A stretch of DNA of 64,000 bases from NCBI RefSeq assembly GCF_020283565.1, contig NC_060060.1, forward strand, positions 69,673,257 through 69,737,256. Reading direction: 5' to 3'. Shown here piece after piece: positions 55,453-64,000 of the stretch; within the stretch, counting starts at the first letter, position 1; each line of letters opens with the position of its first letter. The notes beneath the pieces are model-generated. The model saw only the letters and a program-made list of their open reading frames with translations. It was not told the origin of the DNA and did not search any database. The translations under genes and the position numbers were made by a program. The stretch comes from Trifolium pratense. Lineage: Eukaryota > Streptophyta > Magnoliopsida > Fabales > Fabaceae.

Positions 55453-57680
55453 ATGTCTGGAGGAGACGATAGTAGCACTAGAACAACTGGTGAAGTTGGT
55501 GATGCCAGTGGTGCTGGTGGTGGTCCTAGAAATGCTTTTGGTTTTGACTACTTAAGTAATGAATCACATGAACATAGTGGCAATAGGAAAGCCCTATATT
55601 CAATGGTGATGCATCATTATTTGAGTGGTGGAAGGAAAGACTGTATAGCAATATTACTGCTATTGATCATGAGTTGTGGGATTTGGTTGAGCTGGGAGTA
55701 ACTTTTGAAAACTTAAATGAACATGGAAGATTGTCCATTGAGCATAGAAAGTTACTCACACCAGCTAACTTAAAAACCTACACTAAGCATCATAGAGTAA
55801 AGGACATTGTTGTTGGTGCTATTAGACATGAAGATTATGTCAGAATAGAAGACAAGTCTACTGCTAAATCTATCTTTGACTCTATGTGTGCTACCTATGA
55901 TGGTAATGAAAAGGTTCAAGAGGCTAAGGCTAGTCTCTTGATAAGGCAATATGAACTATTCACTATGCAACAAGATGAAAACATTGAGACTATGTTTACA
56001 AGGTTTCAAATCCTTGTATCTGGTCTTAAAGCTCTTAAGAGAAGTTATTCCACCTATGACCATGTTCAGAAGATTCTGAGAAGTCTTCCTATTGCTTGGA
56101 GACCTAAGGTCACTGCAATAGAAGAAGCTCAAAATCTCAAGACTCTGAGTCTTGAGGCTCTGATAAGCAATCTCAGAAGCCATGAGATGGTTCTGAATGC
56201 TGATTCAGAAGCTAAGAAGAAGTCCAAGTCTGTGGCTTTACAGTCAACTAGGACTCCTTCTAAAGCTCTTAAGACTCAGCTTCTTGACTTTGAAGAGGAA
56301 TCTTCTGCAGATGGTCAAGAGGAGGAAATGGGTGAAGATGAGTTTGCTTTATTCACCAAGTTTCAGCAATGGAACAGATTTAACAAAAGAAACTTCAGAG
56401 GTAACAGCTCCAGAAATTTTGTCAATAAAAAGGATGATCAGAAGAACTGCTTCAACTGTAAGAAGCCAGGACACTTTATTGCTGACTGTCCAGAAATGTC
56501 TGCCAAAGACAAAAACAAAAGATACAGCTCAAAGAAGCAACAATTTAAGAGCAAATTGAAAAAGAGTCTGATGGCTACTTTTGAAGAGCTATCATCTGAG
56601 GAAGAAGTTGAGGAAGAAGAAGAGGCAAATCTAGCCCTGATGGCTTCAACTGACTCAGATGCAGACTCAGAGGATGAATCAGAATCAGATTCAGAAGTAA
56701 CAGATGAGGTATTTTCTGACTGTTCTAAATCTCAACTTATAACTGCACTTAACAAGGTCATTGAGAAACATCTCAGAGTGTTAAGTAAACAAAAAGTTTT
56801 ACAAGAAAAGCTTAACACTCTGACTGAGCAAGCAGAACATTTTCAAGGTCTATATCAAGAAACTCTGAATAGAGTAAATGACTTTGAAAAGGGTTGTGCT
56901 GTTTGTCACAAACCTATTGATGAGCAGGAAATAACTCTTCAACAGTTTGTGCATCTCAACCTTGGAAAGAGCAAAGCTGCTAATAGAATTTATAATGTTT
57001 TGAGACATAGAGGAGAAGGACTTGGCTATGAATATGGTAGAACATATTCAAAGCTGAAGACATTTGCCAAAAAGGTTGGAAAATCTTGGGTTTATTATGT
57101 TGTTCCACCAAGTGAAGAGGGAAAGAATCTTGGTACTGTTGAAAATGAGAATGATGATCTGAGTGATTTAGAAGCTGACAGCTCAGAGGAACCAAGTTCC
57201 TCAGGATCTGGAAAGAAAAGTTCAGAAGATAGAAGTTGTTCAGAACCTGAGAACATTAGTTCAGATGTTCTGAAAGCTTCAAAATCTGAGACTTCAAATT
57301 CTGGATCCAAAGGAACTTCAGTACCTGAAGCTAGTCAATCTAAAAGATCAGAAGCTTTTAAAAGAAAAAATTCAAACTCCAAATCTCAGATGAAGTACAG
57401 GACTCAGATTATTTATGATTCTAGAGTCAGTAGATATAATCAATCAGAACATGGGATTGGTGATAAATACAAACCCTGGAATCATAAACAATCCAAATCC
57501 TGGAATAATAACAGATTTCAAACAAAGAAAAGGTTTCAAAAAGGTTATTATTCCAAACCAAGATCTTTCTCTAACACTAGACAACATAGTAAGCATTTGT
57601 GGACTAACAAGCGTGGACCCAGAAGATGGGTACCAAAAGCTGAAATAATGTATCATTCAGATTTATCAACTAGGAAATGA
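55453..57680 (+). pseudogene. Sirevirus gag, one frame change
   Basis: The ATG at 55453 opens a frame that ends at 55701. From about 55590-55610 the capsid-type sequence continues in another frame to 57680, so a small indel has broken the gene. The second frame shows the UBN2/Retrotran-gag-type region, a CCHC zinc knuckle (56448-56489, CX2CX4HX4C), acidic and Ser-rich stretches, a possible second Cys pair (CAVC, about 56898) and a basic C-terminus. The length (about 740 codons) is large, as in other Sireviruses. The normal product packages RNA in the particle. Confidence 0.85.
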
Positions 57681-57856
57681 TATGTCCTACCTAGAGTATG
57701 GAAACAAGTCCTATGCAAAGGAAGAAGGGCTTATGTCCTAGACAAATGGCTGACAAGTTCTCAAGTTAACAATCAGAACTTGAGAAATGAAGAGGAAGAA
57801 TACTGGGATGACTTTATCATTAACTGTGATGAAGAGTTCTACCGCAATGATTAAAG

Positions 57857-60800
57857 TTGTTTCTCATACAGCCTGCCACTCAAAGAAGTATCATGAATCA
57901 CTCATGGTATCTGGATAGTGGATGTTCAAGGCATATGACTGGTGACAAACAACTATTTTCTAAGCTGACTATGAAAGAAGGAGGATCTGTTGGCTTTGGA
58001 GGTAATCAAAAAGGAAAGATAATAGGTACAGGTACAGTAGGTAATTCTTCCCTATCTATTAATGATGTTTGGTTAGTAGATGGACTCAAACATAACTTAT
58101 TGAGCATAAGTCAATTTTGCGACAATGGTTATGTAGTTGTCTTTAATAAGGAATCATGTACTGTGTCTAAACAATCTGATAACTCCATTATATTCAAAGG
58201 TCTGAGAAAGAACAATGTTTATAAAATTAATCTTTCTGATTTGAATGAACAAAAAGTGATGTGTCTTTTGACCTTGAGTGAAGAAAAATGGATCTGGCAC
58301 AAGAGGTTAGGCCATGCTAACTGGAGGTTAATCTCTAAGCTTAGCAAGCTTGACCTTGTCAGAGGTTTACCAAAAATCAAATATCACTCAAACACACTAT
58401 GTGGTTCTTGTCAAAAAGGAAAAATTACAAAATCATCTTTTAAACCTAAGAACATTGTTTCTACCTCAAGACCATTGGAACTTCTTCACATTGATCTGTT
58501 TGGGCCAGTTAACACTGCCTCTATCAATGGAAAGAAGTATGGATTAGTGATTGTTGATGACTACAGTAGATGGACTTGGGTAAAATTCCTAAGAACAAAA
58601 GATGAAGCATATGATGAGTTTAGTGCTTTCTGCAAACAAATTCAAAATGAAAAAGGCTACACGATTTTAAAAGTTAGAAGTGATCATGGTGGAGAATTTG
58701 AAAATGAACCTTTTGAAAACTTTTGTGAAAAATATGGCATCTTGCATGAATTCTCTTCTCCTAGAACTCCTCAACAAAATGGGGTTGTAGAAAGGAAGAA
58801 TAGAACTCTGCAAGAAATGGCCAGAACCATGATGCATGAAACTAATGTAGCAAAATTTTTATGGGCAGAAGCTGTAAACACAGCATGTTATGTTCAAAAT
58901 AGAATCTATATCAGATCTAAATTGAACAAAACTGCTTATGAATTGTTCAAAGGAAGAAAGCCTGACATTTCTTATTTTCATCAGTTTGGATGTACTTGTT
59001 ACATCTTAAACAACAAAGTCCATCTAAAGAAATTTGATGCTAGAGGTTATAAGGGTATCTTTATAGGATATTCTGAACGCTCAAAAGCATACAGACTGTA
59101 TATTTCTGAAACACACACTGTGGAAGAAACTATGCATGTCAAATTTGATGACAAAGAACCTGACCAAGTGTCAGAGCTTGTGGAAGGTTTGTCTAGATTT
59201 CAGGTATCAGAGGATCAGTATTCAGATATTCCAGACTACTCAGAACATCCATTCTCTGAAGAACCTCTGAACATAACAGTTCCTACAGACTCTGAACAAC
59301 AAAGAACTGAAGCAACTGCTGAACCTGCTGTTGATGAGTCTGAAGATGATGAGCCCCCAAGAAACACTTTCAAATACAAATCATCACATCCAGAGGAACT
59401 GATCTTAGGCAACAAGGATAGTCCAAGGAAGACAAGATCTCAACTGAGAAATGAGGAATCTTTAGTTGGTCTTATCTCAATGATGGAACCTTCAAAGATT
59501 GATGAAGCTCTGAAAGATGATGCTTGGATTGTAGCAATGCAAGAAGAGCTGAATCAATTTCAAAGGAATGATGTATGGACTCTAGTGCCCAAACCTTCAC
59601 ACAAGAACATTATTGGAACAAAATGGGTATTCAGAAACAAGCTGAATGAACAAGGTGAAGTGGTAAGAAACAAGGCTAGATTGGTTGCACAAGGTTATAG
59701 TCAGCAAGAGGGGATTGACTATACTGAAACCTTTGCACCAATTGCTAGACTTGAAGCTATCAGGTTACTTCTATCTTATGCTGTTAATCATGGAATAACC
59801 TTGTATCAGATGGATGTTAAAAGTGCCTTCTTAAATGGTTTTATTTCTGAAGAAGTGTATGTTAAGCAACCTCCTGGTTTTGAAGATATCTCAAACCCAG
59901 AACATGTTTTCAAATTGAAGAAATCACTGTATGGTCTGAAACAAGCTCCAAGAGCTTGGTATGATAGACTCAGTAATTTCCTTCTTGAAAAGGGTTTTGA
60001 GAAAGGGAAGGTTGACTGCACACTCTTTAGAAAAACAACCAAAGAAGACATTTTAATCATTCAAATTTATGTTGATGATATTATCTTTGGTTCAACTAAT
60101 GCTTCCTTGTGCAAGAATTTTTCTAAGATAATGCAGGATGAATTTGAAATGAGCATGATGGGAGAATTGAAGTTCTTTCTGGGAATTCAAATCAATCAGA
60201 AGAAGGAAGGAACTTATGTTCATCAATCAAAATATACCAAGGAACTTCTGAAGAAGTTCAACCTAGATGATTGCAAAATAATGAACACTCCTATGCATTC
60301 AACTATCAACATGAGCAAGTCAGAAGATGAAGGAAAAGTAGATCAAAAGGTCTACAGAGGTATGATTGGTTCCTTACTCTATCTGACAGCCTCTAGGCCA
60401 GATATTTTATTCAGTGTTTGCTTATGTGCAAGATTTCAGTCAGATCATAGAGAATCTCATCTTACTGCTGTAAAGAGAATCTTTAGGTATCTGAAAGGAA
60501 CAACTAATCTTGGACTTCTCTATAAGAAATCCAATGATTATGTGCTAAATGGATTCTGTGATGCTGACTATGCTGGAGATAAAATTGAAAGAAAATCCAC
60601 AAGTGGCAATTGTCAATTTGTTGGTGAAAACCTTATCTCCTGGGCTAGTAAGAGACAAACTACTATAGCTTTGTCTACAGTAGAAGCAGAATACATTTCA
60701 GCAGCTAAGTGTTGCACACAACTACTCTGGCTAAAATATTAGTTAGAAGATTATCAGGTAAGCAGTCACAATATTCCTTTATATTGTGATAATACTGCAG

Positions 60801-61015
60801 CCATTCATTTATCAAAAAATCCTATCCTACACTCTAGAGCCAAACATATTGAAATCAAACACCATTTTATCAGAGATTATGTTCAGAGAGGCATTATAGA
60901 TATTAAGTTTGTTGATACTGAAAATCAATGGGCTGACATATTTACTAAAGCTTTACCTGTTGAAAGATTTGATTTTATAAAGAAACATTTGAACATGTTT
61001 TCAATCTCTGAATGA
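57857..61015 (+). pseudogene. Sirevirus pol (protease, integrase, reverse transcriptase, RNase H), one internal stop
   Basis: Domain order is typical of Copia: protease DSG (57914-57922), GAG-pre-integrase (WHKRLGHAN), HHCC finger, integrase core with D,D,E ([28 protein letters not shown]), reverse transcriptase with YVDD (60068-60079), and RNase H (DADYAGD; ENQWADIFTK). The frame is open for 961 codons, then has a TAG at 60740-60742 inside RNase H; beyond it the frame runs on to 61013-61015. A separate stop separates it from gag. Apart from that one stop the polyprotein appears intact. Confidence 0.9.
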
Positions 61016-61464
61016 AAATTTTTTTTTGGCAATTAAAGTGTAAGAGGTTATGTATATCAGAACTTATGATTCAGAACATCTGAAACACAAGCTCTGAAGT
61101 ACTTAACTCTGATAGAGAATTTTAAAAATCTCAGAGGCTCTGAACTATTTAAGTGGGAAACGTTTAGTATTCGCTGCTGAACAGTTGTCCATTAAAATAG
61201 CAGTTACCGAGTAAATTTCTGCACGTGGTCTACGTGTGTCAGGTAGTGGGTGGTTAATGATGACTTTTAGTATTCAACTTTCTGTCAATTAGCGTAACTT
61301 CCCAAATTTGCTATTTTCGTGTTAACTGTGTGCATTTAAATAAAACTTACACAATACACTTGCACATTTCTCACTCTCACAACCTACACTTTCTTTTCTC
61401 TCTAAACCTCCAACAAAAATCTTTTTTCTCTCTCATTAGATCCAACCCTTACCTAAACTCCATC

Positions 61465-63264
61465 ATGGCTGGTTCTTCGTCTTCATCTTCTTCAAAGATT
61501 CCTCCGTTCATGTTCAGAAATCTTCAAATCGTTGGGAACGAAATGGAGTTTCCAGAATCTGAACTCATCTTTCTCTCTGAGAAGATGATAGATTTTGATA
61601 GCTTGAAGGCAAATGGGTTCGATGTGAAACAGTACTTCTCCACTCAAGGTTGGGATAAGTACTTCAACATGCTTAATGGTCCTATTTACCTAGATCTCTT
61701 GAAGAAATTCTGGATGAAGGCTAAGGTCTTTGATAAGTTTGAAGCTAAGCAGGAAGAACTTGCTGCTATTGAAAGAGATCCTAGTTTAAAAGGTAAATCT
61801 AGGAAAGAAATGGGTTTACTGGAGTTTACTGGAAAACAGATTAGGTCAAATATCTGTGGTATGAATCTGGCTTTCTCTCCTATTCACTTCAACGCTTTGC
61901 TTGGTTTGGATAACTCTGGGATAGAGTTAGATGTTTTTGAGAAGGACACAAGGTACATAGATGATCTTCTGGCTCTGATGTGTACAGATCTGAAACTGAA
62001 GGGTAAAGTTAAGGGTTTGACTGATGTCTGCAGAGTGCTATTCAAGATCATACTAGCTGCTATCAGTCCAAGAGTTGGTGGTACTGATACAATCTCCTGG
62101 ACTCATCGTCATCTGATCTACTTCCTTCTGAAAGGAATGAAAGTGAATCTGGGAGAATACTTCTTTGAGAGGATCTGTGAAGCAATCTTCTCAAGCAAAT
62201 CTCAGAGGAAAACAGCCATCGCTTATCCAAGATTACTTTCAGACCTTCTTTATCAAGGTCATGTTGTTCAGAATCTGAAGAAGTTCCATCCAGAACTTGT
62301 GGAAAAGAAGTTCACTCCTGAGATTTTGAATGCAAGTTTTCTAACCAAGATGCGTCTCATCTCGTCAAAATTGGTTCAACCTCCACAAGAGTTTACAGCC
62401 AGTCTTGAAGATCGACTGTATGTAGATGGATATCCAGTAATCTCTGAAATGGATGCTGAGCACATCATCCAAGATTATCTGGAAGTTCTTAGAAAAGAAG
62501 GGTATACTGTTGATAGGAGTATGGTCCCTCCAGCTCCTGTAAACATGTACAATCCTAAGAGGAAACCTAAGAGGAAAGCTGAACAAGAAAAACCAGATCT
62601 TCTTGCTCAGAAGAAGGTTAAAGTAGAAGAAGCTATTGCTGAGCAAAGAACGAAAAGGAAACATGAAGCTATTTCTGGAAAAGCTGCTGCAACTTCATCA
62701 AAGAAGCCTATTGTTGTTGATGATGAAGAGGAAAGTGAAGAAACTGACTCTTCTGAAACTCAGTCTGATTCAGAAACTGAGTCTGATGAAGAAACTCTGA
62801 GTACTAGGATGCATCAGAAACAAGTTCCTGATCCCAAAGGTAAGTCTCCTAAGTACATCTTTAACGAAGCTGAAATTGGAATAGGGTTTACCAAACCTCT
62901 TAGAACTATTCTTCCCAACATTTCAACTTCTGATAACCCCCTCTCTGAACTAGAAAAACACCTTAGCCCTGACCCCCTCAATAATCAGCCTCTTACTCAT
63001 GAAACCCACAAATCTTCATCACCTTCTAAAACAAAATCACCTTCACCTCAACCTCAACCACAAAAAGAATCACCTGACATTCCATCATCTGAACCTCAAC
63101 CAGATAATCCTACCTCTGAACAAGCCTCTCCCACAAAACAACCCTCACCTGAAAAATCTCCTGAACCAACCTCTGAACACAAATCTCCTGAACCTTCATC
63201 TGAACACATATATCCTGAATCAACATCTGACATCTCATCTTGCAAAATAAGCAAAGTTGCATAA
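61465..63264 (+). pseudogene. Envelope-like ORF, interrupted by a gypsy LTR (599 aa left)
   Basis: Homologue of 1222-3828 with the same N-terminal domain, basic KPKRKPKRK, acidic stretch and Pro/Ser-rich repeats. Similarity ends at about 63229, where a minus-strand gypsy LTR begins. The last dozen codons are read from the LTR. The C-terminal coiled-coil region is lost. The start is the ATG at 61465 after the conserved leader, not the upstream in-frame codon at 61330. Confidence 0.85.
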
Positions 63265-63829
63265 ACATGCAAAACCATCATCAAACATATACATATTCCC
63301 TCCTAGATGTTCATTAAGCATACTAAGATGAAAAGACATGTTTATGATAAAGAAACTTCACCCAAACCCCAAAGAAATTGGATGAGAGAGTTTAGGAATG
63401 GAGGCTAGACACCTCCCCTCTCTTGGATCACCCAAGCTTATGCTTAACCACTCTCACCTTAGATTGAATGATGATTCTTGGCCTCTAAATCTCTTCTCCT
63501 TGCTCGTGTTCTTCTTCTTGCTCTCCTAGAGTTTTGTTCTTGCTTCTAAGCTTACAAACTTCTAACTTCTCATGAAAAACAAGTTGTGATACTATTCCTT
63601 GGTTTGACTTGCTACTTATACCACTTCCTATTGGTCATGAACCAAGCCCAATGGCTTAGGCCCATTAAGCTTCTATCACACGCCCAAGCCCACTAACACG
63701 ACAAAGGTTTCGCTCACAAACTTATGTTCGCGATAAATAATTATACGTCGCGTAAATAAATATTTAACACTAACCCAAAATATATGCATATATATAAAAT
63801 ATCGATTTACTAAAAATCGGGTCGTTACA
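63229..63829 (-). repeat. 3' LTR of a Ty3/gypsy element
   Basis: On the minus strand it begins TGTAACGACCC at 63829 and ends near 63229-63241 within the envelope-like ORF. Same family as 1-650. The target duplication cannot be checked because the other end is outside the window. Confidence 0.8.
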
Positions 63830-63846
63830 ACTCTACCCCCCTTAAA
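63830..63846 (-). other. Polypurine tract of the gypsy element
   Basis: The minus strand reads TTTTAAGGGGGGTAGAGT directly before the LTR start, the normal plus-strand primer position. Confidence 0.75.
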
Positions 63847-63895
63847 AGAATTTCGCCCTCGAAATTTCCTAAGAGATAAAACAGAGAACGAACCC

Positions 63896-64000
63896 TCAAC
63901 GCGGCATCTTCGGTTTCTTGCATACCAGACTCTTGTGACCTTCCTCGCCACAATTGAAACAAAACACTTTCACCCGACAAGCATCGGCCTTGTGCCCAAA
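63896..64000 (-). CDS. Gypsy gag C-terminus, partial
   Basis: The minus-strand frame enters from the right edge and reads FGHKADAC, then a full zinc knuckle CFNCGEEGHKSLVC (CX2CX4HX4C), and stops at 63896-63898. The stop is only about 50 bases from the polypurine tract, so no pol follows. The first Cys-His unit at the window edge suggests a double knuckle. The element thus codes for gag only, as in TR-GAG elements, or is an internal deletion. Confidence 0.75.
   Translation of the reverse strand, partial: FGHKADACRVKVFCFNCGEEGHKSLVCKKPKMPR

Larger units (their letters stand above)
54325..63228 (+). mobile_element. Sirevirus (Ty1/Copia), nearly complete, cut at its 3' side
   Basis: Order: 5' LTR (54325-55383), primer-binding site (55386-55397), gag (55453-57680), pol (57857-61015), leader and envelope-like ORF (61465 onward, cut at about 63229 by a minus-strand gypsy LTR). 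Gag has one frame change and pol one stop, so it is damaged but recent-looking. Its own 3' LTR lies outside the window or is lost. It is a different insertion from 651-6092, since the two overlap over about 2.4 kb. Confidence 0.9.

Overview
The window looks like nuclear DNA from a legume. It is AT-rich, has plant GT/AG introns, carries plant peroxisomal and vesicle-traffic genes, and is packed with Sirevirus-type Copia elements (the soybean SIRE1 lineage), chromoviral Ty3/gypsy elements, Helitrons, Mutator-type MITEs, Stowaway elements and tRNA-derived SINEs. The species cannot be fixed from the sequence alone; a temperate legume of the clover, medick, pea or vetch group is my best guess, and that is inference.

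Layout. 1-650 is a minus-strand Ty3/gypsy LTR cut into the polymerase end of a plus-strand Sirevirus, whose remaining 3' part runs 651-6092 (envelope-like ORF, an antisense mini-gene, repeated polypurine tracts, 3' LTR). 6093-11893 holds fragments of minus-strand genes (an RPB12-like exon, an unidentified exon, a possible leader exon), a foldback MITE, a 245-bp triplication and an LTR remnant. 11894-19665 is a complete 13-exon acyl-CoA oxidase 3 gene on the minus strand, coding for 678 residues. Its first intron carries a recent 1.57-kb gypsy deletion derivative with an exact target-site duplication. 19.8-25.7 kb is a Helitron nest with a helicase pseudogene and a non-autonomous LTR element. 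25.7-31.5 kb is nested MITEs. 31959-39024 is an 11-exon DEAD-box helicase gene (RH29/DBP10 type, 776 residues). 39.0-45.0 kb is repeats only. 45756-46145 is a small unidentified gene with a 5'-UTR intron, and 47034-48675 is a two-exon RABA1-type small GTPase. 48.7-54.3 kb is again nested MITEs, including a G-run-rich element with a 12-unit hairpin array. 54325-63228 is a second, almost complete Sirevirus (5' LTR, primer-binding site, gag, pol, envelope-like ORF), again cut by the same minus-strand gypsy family (63229-64000), which here ends in gag with no pol.

The host genes (ACX3, RH29, RABA1, the small gene) are functionally unrelated: peroxisomal beta-oxidation, ribosome biogenesis, trans-Golgi/endosome traffic and unknown. 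Nothing suggests joint regulation. Their reading frames and splice sites are intact although transposons fill the introns and spacers.

The most unusual signal is an antisense mini-gene inside the 3' region of the first Sirevirus, with TATA box, start codon, charged ORF and poly(A) signal in the right order. It faces an envelope-like ORF that has its own promoter-like leader. Also notable are a six-copy Mutator-type MITE family with hairpin ends and 9-bp duplications, and several readable transposon-in-transposon insertions.
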